This document shows, one piece after another, positions 8,761 to 14,620 of a DNA stretch of 64,000 nucleotides. Position numbers and translations under genes: made by a program. A model generated the notes under the pieces. The model did not search any database. It had not been told where the DNA came from and saw only the letters and a program-made list of their open reading frames with translations. How positions within the stretch are numbered: the first letter of the stretch is position 1; every line of letters begins with the position of its first letter. Origin of the DNA: Alsobacter sp046349155 (GTDB taxonomy: Bacteria > Pseudomonadota > Alphaproteobacteria > Rhizobiales > Beijerinckiaceae); the NCBI GenBank assembly GCA_046349155.1, contig JAXMCW010000008.1, positions 45,969-109,968 on the forward strand. The letters run 5' to 3'.

Positions 8761-8898
8761 CCTGCCGTGCCGCGCCTGCCGTGCCTTGCCCAGCCCTGCC
8801 GGGCCCCGCCCAGCCGTGCCGCGCCTGCCGTGCCTGCCAAGCCCTGCCGAGCCGCGCCACGCCACGCCGAGCTCTGCCTTGCCTGCCGTTCCGTGCCA
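8761..8898. repeat. Degenerate pentanucleotide (NNGCC) repeat
   Basis: About 28 tandem NNGCC units (CTGCC, GTGCC, GCGCC, CAGCC and similar), with a few 4-mer slips (TGCC), run without interruption. On the minus strand this reads as GGCNN repeats. The sequence is very rich in C on one strand and would give a strong strand asymmetry. No gene is supported here; open frames across it are low-complexity by-products. Confidence 0.75.
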
Positions 8899-9011
8899 AT
8901 GCCGGCCGAAGCCGACGGCCGAAACATTGCTCCCGCCCGATCGCCCGTGCAAGCCGGATTCGCGTGTGGACAATCTATCCGCCGACCCTCACACCGGCCG
9001 TCCTGGGGAGG

Positions 9012-9179
9012 ATGACGGGCCCGACCCTAACCCTTCGACTTCCCCTTCGCCTGGGCGAGGACCTGTCGCTCGAGACGGTGAAGGCGCGGCTCCGGTGCTC
9101 CCGGTGCGGCACGCGGCCGAAGCCGGAGTCCGTCGCGCCCTGGTCCCAGGCGATGGCGAGTGGACACGGGAGCTTGTGA
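9012..9179 (+). CDS. Small CxxC hypothetical protein (55 aa)
   Basis: The frame from ATG 9012 encodes 55 residues with LSLETVKARLRCSRCGTRPK near the middle. A basic CxxC segment of this kind, preceded by a short helix, is common in small alphaproteobacterial phage proteins and may bind zinc, although only one CxxC pair is present. A GGGGAGG sequence abuts the start and is closer than usual. It lies in the decayed left part of the element, so it may be a remnant. Confidence 0.4.
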   Translation: MTGPTLTLRLPLRLGEDLSLETVKARLRCSRCGTRPKPESVAPWSQAMASGHGSL

Positions 9180-9189
9180 GGCGCCGGGC

Positions 9190-9268
9190 CGTTGCGAAAA
9201 TCGCAACTGTTTGTGAAATTACCAATTGTTTATCAATGTCTTGCACGAAGTTGTGCAAGTGTTATCGT
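9190..9268 (+). promoter_or_regulatory. Promoter/operator region with two inverted repeats
   Basis: The AT-richer stretch upstream of the small ORF at 9297 contains a perfect inverted repeat GTTGCGA-AAA-TCGCAAC (9190-9206) and a second, TTGCAC-GAAGTT-GTGCAA (9241-9258). A possible -35 (TTGCAC) and -10 (TATCGT, 9263) overlap the second repeat with 16-bp spacing. This arrangement suggests repressor control. Confidence 0.5.
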
Positions 9269-9296
9269 GGCGCCCAGGACAACGGAGGAATGGGCG

Positions 9297-9524
9297 ATGC
9301 TGATCTTCGACACGTTCAAAGAGGCCGCGGCGACCGCTGTATCAGCGATGGGGACGACCGCGTTGTGCCCGGACTGGTTCGTCGTGCTCGAGGACGGGCG
9401 GGTCGGGCTCGATTTTCCAGACGAACTTGGGGGCAACGGCGCAACTAGGTGTGCTTCTTCTGGGACGGGCATATCTGGTGCTCCGGGTCCCACCAGAGAA
9501 CGCGGAATATGGCACCGTCTTTGA
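9297..9524 (+). CDS. Small ORF with an apparently exchanged C-terminus (75 aa)
   Basis: ATG 9297 is preceded by GGAGGA at good spacing and gives MLIFDTFKEAAATAVSAMGT, then TALCPDWFVVLEDGRVGLDF. The middle matches the fragment at 8603-8719. After about residue 45 the frame runs into sequence that is the complement of the convergent candidate toxin gene (9445-9882), so the original C-terminus seems replaced. It is probably a remnant whose 3' end was cut when the toxin-antitoxin module arrived. Confidence 0.4.
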   Translation: MLIFDTFKEAAATAVSAMGTTALCPDWFVVLEDGRVGLDFPDELGGNGATRCASSGTGISGAPGPTRERGIWHRL

Positions 9525-9882
9525 CCCCAAAGACCCGACACCGGCCAGTGACACGGACCGAATAGATCGTCTCGATCTCATATCCCAACTCGGTAAGCCG
9601 TTCGCGGGCTTCCTTGACGATCGCCGTTATCTCGATCTCGTGACAACCCACCGCCAGAAGCTCTGACCAGGTCATAGTCTGGAGACTGAGAAGGCGCGGG
9701 ATTACGGACGTTAGGAGTTCTGCGGCCGGTACAGCGTGCCAACCGAACGGCCCATCTAGATCGATTGATTCGAGGGTCCAAGCAAACGGCTTTCCCGCCA
9801 TGTTGTCGGCGAGGGATCCGCCGCGCGGGACCTTGCTCGCTTGCGGGTTAAAGGCGCGGGATGGCTTCTTTCCGCGCCCCAC
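9445..9882 (-). CDS. Candidate toxin partner of the Panacea antitoxin (145 aa)
   Basis: The 145-residue soluble protein starts at a GTG 3 nt after the TAA of the Panacea-domain gene, so the two are almost certainly co-translated. It has a basic N-terminus (GRGKKPSRAFNP), a middle segment with GPFGWHAVPA and MTWSEL, and a conserved-looking C-terminus FRVLWWDPEHQICPSQKKHT. I recall this WWDPEH ending from a family of small uncharacterised proteins but cannot name a domain. Panacea antitoxins are known to pair with many unrelated toxins encoded next to them, so a toxin role is inferred from position. The cell target is unknown. Confidence 0.6.
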   Translation of the reverse strand: MGRGKKPSRAFNPQASKVPRGGSLADNMAGKPFAWTLESIDLDGPFGWHAVPAAELLTSVIPRLLSLQTMTWSELLAVGCHEIEITAIVKEARERLTELGYEIETIYSVRVTGRCRVFGVKDGAIFRVLWWDPEHQICPSQKKHT

Positions 9883-9885
9883 GGC

Positions 9886-10329
9886 TTACGCCTCGGCGGG
9901 CAGACTGCCGTAGTACTCCGCCATCGCGGCGGGCGTAATCTCTTCGTTGCTTCGCACGTTCGGCGGGAGGCCCTGCCGCGCGTCCCGCCACGGTGCCTCA
10001 GCGTGCGTGAGGTCACTGAGCCACTGGGGGCTCTTATCGCCGTAGTAGCCGAGCACCGCCCGAATCGTCTCCTTGCCAGTGTCGTCGATGTCCTCGACAC
10101 GGCCCGAAATGTCACCCGGCTTTACAATGAAGTATCCGCGATGGGCCGAATATAGATCAGGCGAGACGGGGCCGTTCGCCCACGCTTCGATCCGCTCGTT
10201 AAACAGCGGGCGCTCGTCCCACACCAGAGACCACGCCTGTACGTAGTAGACGAGCTTTTGCAGCTTCATCGCGGTCATGGGGCCGTGCTCGGAAAGGATG
10301 AACGCGGCGACGTCGTAAACGCGTGCCAT
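9886..10329 (-). CDS. Panacea-domain (DUF4065, SocA/GepA-like) antitoxin
   Basis: The 147-residue product begins MARVYDVAAFILSEHGPMTA and contains KLQKLVYYVQAWSLVWDE followed by IEAWANGPVSPDLYSAHRG. These are the hallmarks of the Panacea/DUF4065 domain, the shared antitoxin part of PanAT toxin-antitoxin systems and of the adaptor-like SocA. The ATG at 10329 has a GGAGG site and is preferred to longer in-frame starts, which run into non-coding sequence. The adjacent downstream gene is the candidate toxin. Its place at the distal end of the element suggests an accessory role in element stability or phage defence. Confidence 0.85.
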   Translation of the reverse strand: MARVYDVAAFILSEHGPMTAMKLQKLVYYVQAWSLVWDERPLFNERIEAWANGPVSPDLYSAHRGYFIVKPGDISGRVEDIDDTGKETIRAVLGYYGDKSPQWLSDLTHAEAPWRDARQGLPPNVRSNEEITPAAMAEYYGSLPAEA

Positions 10330-10446
10330 CGGGCAGTCCCTCCTCTCGATCTCGGCAAGTCTTTCGGCTGCGATGGATAGGCGTGATTTAGCGGCAGAAC
10401 AAGGCGATTCAAGGTAGCACATTGTGTCGCGACGGGGGTTAATATT

Positions 10447-10474
10447 AGGGCCGGGCCTTTTCAGGTCCGGCCCT
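10447..10474 (-). terminator. Hairpin between the main element operon and the toxin-antitoxin pair
   Basis: An 11-bp stem (AGGGCCGGRCC / GGYCCGGCCCT) with a 6-nt loop is followed on the minus strand by AATATTAA. It sits 57 bp after the stop of the ClpP-like gene. The T-run is poor, so termination may be partial. Confidence 0.55.
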
Positions 10475-10531
10475 TCTCGCGCCACATCCCCCGTCGCGGT
10501 AAAGGAGTCGAAACCCGCGCCGGAAGCTCTC

Positions 10532-11293
10532 TCAACCTCGAATAATGGTCGTCCCGGTCCGCTGCGCCCGCGCGATCGCAGGCCCGCTCCGCAGGGTCGC
10601 CCGCTGATTTGGCAAGGCCGAGACGGCCGCCCCTCCCAAGAGGAAGGACGGGATCCCCACAAGCCCGGCCTGGACTTGGATGTCCTGTAGGAAAATCGGC
10701 GTGCGCTCACCGTACGCCGTCCAGGCGAAGAGGCACGGCTCGGCGCCGGGGATCGTGTCGTCCTTCACGAGCCGATCGGCGAACCCTTGGGCGGCGATTT
10801 CGCTCTGCGCGTACCACGCCCCCGTCTTCATGGTGGCGAGCACGCCTTCGACGGTGTGGCGGACCTGTCCGGGCGTCCGCCGGTCGCTGTACGCGACGAC
10901 GGCCGAGGCGACCTGCCGCGTCTCGGCCTCGAGCGTCGCCGCCTGGGCGGCCACGCGCGACGCGCGGCCGTATGCCAGGGCGATCGGCTCGACGAGCCCG
11001 AGCCAACTTCCGGGGCCCGCGATGATGCTGTCCGCGGCGAATGCGATCGGGAGCGCGGCGCCGGCCGTTGCGCCTTCGAGGGAGACGACCGTATCGGGCC
11101 GGGCCTTTATGATCTCGGCAATCGCCACGGCCTCGGAGACGACGCCGCCGGGCGAGTTGAGGCGGATGGCGAGCGGCATCGGGCCGGTGTCGCCTTCGGC
11201 TTCCTCGATCGCCTGGGCGACCTCCGCGGCCGTGAAGTCGGTCCCGCACACGCCGTAGAGACAAACCCAATTGCGGACAGGGGGCTCGGTCAT
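10532..11293 (-). CDS. ClpP-fold (S14-like) head-protease homologue, probably inactive
   Basis: The 253-residue protein has the ClpP/phage head-maturation protease fold: IRLNSPGGVVSEAVAIAEII followed by VVSLEGATAGAALPIAFAAD and WLGLVEPIALAYG. In active ClpP the second block carries the nucleophile (QAASMGA) and the third the histidine (MIHQP). Here the Ser position reads Gly (ATAGAA) and the His position Val (GLVEP). It is therefore likely a pseudoprotease, perhaps a scaffold or decoy. The start at 11293 (ATGA overlap with the preceding gene, GAGGAG site) excludes a long non-homologous N-terminal extension. It is the last gene of the minus-strand operon. Confidence 0.7.
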   Translation of the reverse strand: MTEPPVRNWVCLYGVCGTDFTAAEVAQAIEEAEGDTGPMPLAIRLNSPGGVVSEAVAIAEIIKARPDTVVSLEGATAGAALPIAFAADSIIAGPGSWLGLVEPIALAYGRASRVAAQAATLEAETRQVASAVVAYSDRRTPGQVRHTVEGVLATMKTGAWYAQSEIAAQGFADRLVKDDTIPGAEPCLFAWTAYGERTPIFLQDIQVQAGLVGIPSFLLGGAAVSALPNQRATLRSGPAIARAQRTGTTIIRG

Positions 11294-11511
11294 CGTCTCG
11301 GCTCCTCGTACGTCGTCCCGTCTCGTGCGGGGAATAGGCTGATCGTGAATTCTTGCACCGCCCGGAGCGCGTCGGCTCGCGAGAGTCCGCGCCGTGTGAG
11401 GTTGTCGACGGCGCCCCGAAGGGTCTCGAGAGGCGCGTCGACGCGGTATGCGAAGCGAAGCAGCGCCAGCACGGCCGTCTCGTCGGGCTGGGGCGCCTCG
11501 GTCGTCGTCAT
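11290..11511 (-). CDS. Small hypothetical element protein (73 aa)
   Basis: The 73-residue protein is mostly helical (LALLRFAYRVDAPLETLRGA, then LTRRGLSRADALRAVQEF). Its ATG overlaps the preceding stop (ATGA), and its own stop overlaps the start of the ClpP-like gene by 4 nt. This double coupling supports expression. No family is recognised. Confidence 0.6.
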   Translation of the reverse strand: MTTTEAPQPDETAVLALLRFAYRVDAPLETLRGAVDNLTRRGLSRADALRAVQEFTISLFPARDGTTYEEPRR

Positions 11512-11666
11512 CGGCGCCGCGTCGGCTTGGCCGGCTCGTTCGTGCGCTCTCGGCTTTCCTGGACGGCCTCGGAGAGGCCTTCGGCCGCTTGCTCGCCGAT
11601 GGACTTCGGCTTCGCCTCGCGGTCGCGTCGGATCTGTTCGTGCGCGTCGCGCATTTCATCAGCCAT
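11508..11666 (-). CDS. Small charged hypothetical element protein (52 aa)
   Basis: The 52-residue, highly charged protein (MADEMRDAHEQIRRDREAKP then RERTNEPAKPTRRR) is predicted to be helical and partly disordered. The ATG at 11666 shares its A with the TGA of the upstream gene, and the stop overlaps the next ATG by 4 nt. A longer in-frame reading from 12023 is only the complement of neighbouring genes. No function is assigned. Confidence 0.55.
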   Translation of the reverse strand: MADEMRDAHEQIRRDREAKPKSIGEQAAEGLSEAVQESRERTNEPAKPTRRR

Positions 11667-11962
11667 CAGTGGGCTCCCATGGTTGCAGGGCTTCGATATT
11701 CGCTGCGGCGGCCCTCGATCCAATGCGCGTACAAGAGGGCGCGGACGGGCCGGGACGAGCGGTACAGCGCCAACGCCGCCAACGCCTGGAAGCGCACGGC
11801 CGAGTTGCTCGGCGTGTGGCGCTTGATGTCGGCGAGGAGGTCGATCTCGTGCGCCCATCTCGCCGTCGCGACCGAGCCGAACTCGTTCACGTACGCGTCG
11901 GCGTCGGCGTCGGTGAGCCCGGCCGCGTAGAACAGTTGGCGGACCTCGTCCTCGTCCGACAT
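11666..11962 (-). CDS. Small hypothetical element protein (98 aa)
   Basis: The 98-residue protein begins MSDEDEVRQLFYAAGLTDAD and continues with alternating helices (ARWAHEIDLLADIKRH, FQALAALALYRSSRPVRALL). It is soluble, with an acidic N-terminus and a basic C-terminus. Start and stop both share one base with neighbouring genes. Its length and position would fit a phage head or packaging accessory protein, but no specific match is recognised. Confidence 0.6.
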   Translation of the reverse strand: MSDEDEVRQLFYAAGLTDADADAYVNEFGSVATARWAHEIDLLADIKRHTPSNSAVRFQALAALALYRSSRPVRALLYAHWIEGRRSEYRSPATMGAH

Positions 11963-12264
11963 TACGCGACGGTCCGGGCTTTGATCTTGAGGAGCCGGGC
12001 CGAGGCCCGTCGGGCTTCGTCACGATCGTGCGTCGCCGCGGCGATGGTCGCGTTCAGCGCGTCGACCTCGGCCTCGTCGACGTCGTCACCGGCGGCCCGG
12101 TCGTGGCCGTGGGCGGCGAGGGAGGCCTTCGCCTCGGCGATCGCCGACTCGGCCGTCGAGATGGCGGCGGCGATCGACGTCTCGAGCGTGGCGGCGCGGG
12201 TTTTCGTGCTGGCGCGGAATGCTTCGACGTCGTTCGCCAGTGCGTCCAATTCGGGCTTGAACAT
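11962..12264 (-). CDS. Coiled-coil hypothetical element protein (100 aa)
   Basis: The 100-residue, Ala-rich protein is predicted to be a continuous helix or coiled coil (LANDVEAFRASTKTRAATLE, later IAAATHDRDEARRASARLLK). Its TAA overlaps the next ATG (TAATG) and its ATG is 5 nt after the stop of the preceding gene. Scaffold-like small proteins with this composition occur in phage packaging operons, but the role here is unknown. Confidence 0.6.
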   Translation of the reverse strand: MFKPELDALANDVEAFRASTKTRAATLETSIAAAISTAESAIAEAKASLAAHGHDRAAGDDVDEAEVDALNATIAAATHDRDEARRASARLLKIKARTVA

Positions 12265-12269
12265 GGGGT

Positions 12270-12608
12270 CTATCCTTTCCGGGTGTCGCTGATGGACAGA
12301 ATTCGGCGCCGTTCGTCGATCGTGAGCGGGATCGCGGGCGGCTCGGCCTTGGGCGCCGGAGCACGGCCGGTTTTCACTTTGTAGGCCTGCAACTCGTCAT
12401 GGCGCCGGAGCACGCCGCGCGCTTCGCTGACGATCCGGCCAATCTCGCGCTCGACGGCCTTTTTCAGCCGGCCGCGCAGCACGCGGGCGGCGTCGCTATG
12501 CCGAGGAGACTTGAGGCGCAGGCAAACCAAGGCGTCGCCGATCGCGCGGCTCGGCGGGACCGTGCCTTTCCAAATGTCGACGGCGTCGAGGATGTAGTTA
12601 TCAACCAT
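12270..12608 (-). CDS. Hypothetical element protein (112 aa)
   Basis: The 112-residue basic protein begins MVDNYILDAVDIWKGTVPPS and contains ARVLRGRLKKAVEREIGRIV, a likely long helix. The ATG at 12608 has a GAGG site six bases upstream and overlaps the preceding gene by 8 nt. An alternative TTG four codons upstream is less likely. No domain is recognised. Confidence 0.6.
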   Translation of the reverse strand: MVDNYILDAVDIWKGTVPPSRAIGDALVCLRLKSPRHSDAARVLRGRLKKAVEREIGRIVSEARGVLRRHDELQAYKVKTGRAPAPKAEPPAIPLTIDERRRILSISDTRKG

Positions 12609-13074
12609 CGACGACCTCAATCCGGACCGCGCTCCGGTTGCCCGACCGCGGATGTGCGACCTCGCGAAACTTCACGCGGAGTCCGACGTACACGTGGTCG
12701 ATTCCGGCGCCGTCCAATACCCTTTGCGCGCAGTACGTTTCTTGGCCGTCGTCGCTGACAATGAATCCAAAACCCGCGCGCTCGGGCCGCGGCGGGGAGT
12801 AGCGAGCAATCTTGCCGTAGACCCAAGGCTCCGGCGGCTTCGTCGAACGTTCGGCTCGCGTGGTTCGCTCGATCTTCGCGACCACGAGTCGACCGTCGCG
12901 GAGCACCTTCGGCTCGATCCGGACCTTGTCGCCTTTGCCGAGGTCCGATTCGAGGCCCGCGTCCGTCAGGATGAAGCTCGCGACATAGTAGGCGGCGCCG
13001 TCGTCGGCATCGATCATGGCGAACGCCGCGCCCTTATCGTTGTGTCCGAAGTGAGCGACGACCCCGCGGATCAT
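12601..13074 (-). CDS. Protein with two cold-shock-like (OB-fold) domains
   Basis: The 157-residue protein appears to contain two OB-fold segments of cold-shock type. The first (residues 1-60) has VVAHFGHNDKGAAFAMIDAD and GKGDKVRIEPKVL. The second (about 85-157) has YGKIARYSPPRPERAGFGFI, then VYVGLRVKFREVAHP. The GFGFI segment corresponds to the RNP1-like KGFGFI motif of cold-shock proteins. A nucleic-acid-binding role is therefore likely, such as single-stranded DNA or RNA during element replication or expression. It is coupled by ATGA to the 37-residue ORF upstream. Confidence 0.6.
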   Translation of the reverse strand: MIRGVVAHFGHNDKGAAFAMIDADDGAAYYVASFILTDAGLESDLGKGDKVRIEPKVLRDGRLVVAKIERTTRAERSTKPPEPWVYGKIARYSPPRPERAGFGFIVSDDGQETYCAQRVLDGAGIDHVYVGLRVKFREVAHPRSGNRSAVRIEVVDG

Positions 13075-13184
13075 TCGCCGTCCCCTTCGGGCGGCGTCTC
13101 GGCCTCGCGCTCTTCCCTGCGAATGCGCGGGCGGCGCGACGGCTTGGCCGGGCGCGATGGACGAGGACGGGGGCGGGCGGCCAT
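13071..13184 (-). CDS. Very small Arg/Pro-rich protein (37 aa)
   Basis: The 37-residue ORF (MAARPRPRPSRPAKPSRRPR, then an acidic tail) fills the gap between two larger genes exactly. Its ATG begins directly after the upstream TAG, and its TGA overlaps the next ATG by 4 nt (ATGA). The spacing suggests that it is translated, possibly as a nucleic-acid-binding peptide or only to couple its neighbours. The composition is strongly basic and probably disordered. Confidence 0.5.
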   Translation of the reverse strand: MAARPRPRPSRPAKPSRRPRIRREEREAETPPEGDGE

Positions 13185-13733
13185 CTAGACGGCCTCCGAC
13201 GCGGCGGCGCGGAGCGCGTCGTCCGTGACGAGGAGAAGCTCGCCCGGGGCATCGGGCCGGCGCGCGACGGGCGAGCCGCTCGCGGCTTCCAGCTCGCGGG
13301 CGAGGAGCTCTTCGCGGACCTCGAGGAGGCTCCGCTCGGTGTCGATCTCCTCGAGCCTCGCGCTCCGTTCGCCCGCGCTAATCCCGCCGGGCGCGCAGTC
13401 CGCGACGAGCACCTCCTCGAGCCGCGCGGGATCCATTTTCGCCCAAATATCGAAGCACGCCTCGGAGGCGAGCCGGTCGAACGTGTGGGTGTCGAGGCGG
13501 ACATTCGCCCAAGAGGACTGCCCGACCTCGAGCCGGCCGCGCGCCTGGGCCGCGGCGATCGCCTCGCGAACGCGGCGCCTTGCTTCGCCCTTGTCGACGG
13601 GAAGGGCGAGAAGCTCCTCCCGATCGAGCCCAAGCTCTGCGATCCGGGCGCGGACCTCGCCGAGCTCGGCGCTCGTTTCGGCCAACGCACTGCGAAAGGC
13701 GGTCGCGGCGGTTTCGATTTTCTTTCCTGCCAT
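13185..13733 (-). CDS. Coiled-coil hypothetical element protein (182 aa)
   Basis: The 182-residue protein starts MAGKKIETAATAFRSALAET and has two coiled-coil-like stretches (residues 5-60 and 115-150) around a central region with SSWANVRLDTHTFDRLASEA and ACFDIWAKMDPARLEEVL. It begins 3 nt after the preceding stop. The architecture resembles scaffold or adaptor proteins, but no family is recognised. Confidence 0.6.
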   Translation of the reverse strand: MAGKKIETAATAFRSALAETSAELGEVRARIAELGLDREELLALPVDKGEARRRVREAIAAAQARGRLEVGQSSWANVRLDTHTFDRLASEACFDIWAKMDPARLEEVLVADCAPGGISAGERSARLEEIDTERSLLEVREELLARELEAASGSPVARRPDAPGELLLVTDDALRAAASEAV

Positions 13734-13736
13734 TGG

Positions 13737-14198
13737 TCAGTCCTCCCGCGGCACGGCCGGGCGGTTCGCCCGGGTGAAGGCGGCTTCGGCGGATTGACGA
13801 AGTGAGCGCGCGACCTCGAGCCGGGCCGTCGCGTCGCGATAGCGGGCCTCGGCGTCGCTGGCCTCGACCATCGCGTCGCGCCAGGTCTTCTCGAGATCCC
13901 GGAGGGCCGGGCGATCACGCTCGTCGACCCGCGACACATCCAAGGCGCCGGAGCGGTCGGTCGGCCAGCCTTGATACCAAGTTTCGGAGCGAAACCGGAC
14001 CTCATCCAGGCGATAAGGGAGGCGAATGCGAGACGCGAATTCGTCGATTCGGTCGCGGGCCCGGCGGCTGGCGTCATAGGCGGCGCGGTGCCGGTCGCCA
14101 GCGGCGCGGGCGAGGATTTGAGCGTCCTCGGCGTCGTTCCGGATACGACGGAGCCGGGCCGGGTCGAGTGCTGACGTGAAGCTGAGGTGTGTGACCAT
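13737..14198 (-). CDS. Coiled-coil hypothetical element protein (153 aa)
   Basis: The 153-residue protein starts at ATG 14198 (MVTHLSFTSALDPARLRRIR). It has an N-terminal helix, a central segment with RFRSETWYQGWPTDRSGALD, and a C-terminal coiled coil (DAEARYRDATARLEVARSLR). An upstream in-frame start at 14243 would run toward the neighbouring gene and has no ribosome-binding site. The central WYQGWP patch is the only sizeable non-helical part. Function is unknown. Confidence 0.6.
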   Translation of the reverse strand: MVTHLSFTSALDPARLRRIRNDAEDAQILARAAGDRHRAAYDASRRARDRIDEFASRIRLPYRLDEVRFRSETWYQGWPTDRSGALDVSRVDERDRPALRDLEKTWRDAMVEASDAEARYRDATARLEVARSLRQSAEAAFTRANRPAVPRED

Positions 14199-14223
14199 GG
14201 TCCCAGGATAGGAACGGGATTCG

Positions 14224-14598
14224 TCACGTCCACGATTTTGCAAATTTTGCAGCGACGGCGTCCAGGTCGTCGGAAATCGTTCGCGTTGACAGGGTATTTA
14301 CGCCGAGATTCCTCAACGCTTGGACGAAGTATTCCGGAGTGTTTTCCGCGGGATAACGTGGCACGCGGAGGGAGCGGATCTCCGATTCCATTGCTCGGGC
14401 GGCCGCGTGTTTCGATTGGTGCCAGTGGTACAGCCGCGCCCACTGCGCGAGGAGGAGGCGGCGTCGCTCGACGTCGGACGAGGCGGCGACGTCTTCCAGG
14501 GCGACCAGCTTGCGCAGCGCGTCGGCGACCAGGGGATCGGGCGAGGCGTCGGCCTGGGCGAGGAGGTGGGCGCGGCGGACGGCGGGGTCGAGCGGCAT
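14224..14598 (-). CDS. Hypothetical element protein (124 aa)
   Basis: The 124-residue protein (MPLDPAVRRAHLLAQADASP) has ERRRLLLAQWARLYHWHQSK and a C-terminal part with AENTPEYFVQALRNLGVNTL. It is soluble and helical. The start at 14598 follows the stop of the terminase-like gene by 22 nt. Its position next to a terminase-small-like gene suggests a packaging or regulatory accessory function, but no homologue is recognised. Confidence 0.55.
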   Translation of the reverse strand: MPLDPAVRRAHLLAQADASPDPLVADALRKLVALEDVAASSDVERRRLLLAQWARLYHWHQSKHAAARAMESEIRSLRVPRYPAENTPEYFVQALRNLGVNTLSTRTISDDLDAVAAKFAKSWT

Positions 14599-14620
14599 GT
14601 TTCGATTTCCGAAATAGCCC

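Noticed and set aside
10330..10710. Long N-terminal extension of the Panacea protein (start at 10710)
   Set aside because: The added 127 codons cross a hairpin and the end of the ClpP-like gene and are unlike any domain; ATG 10329 has a GGAGG site and begins the domain exactly.
12609..12620. TTG start four codons upstream for the gene at 12270-12608
   Set aside because: The ATG at 12608 has GAGG at proper spacing, and the longer form only increases overlap with the cold-shock-like gene.
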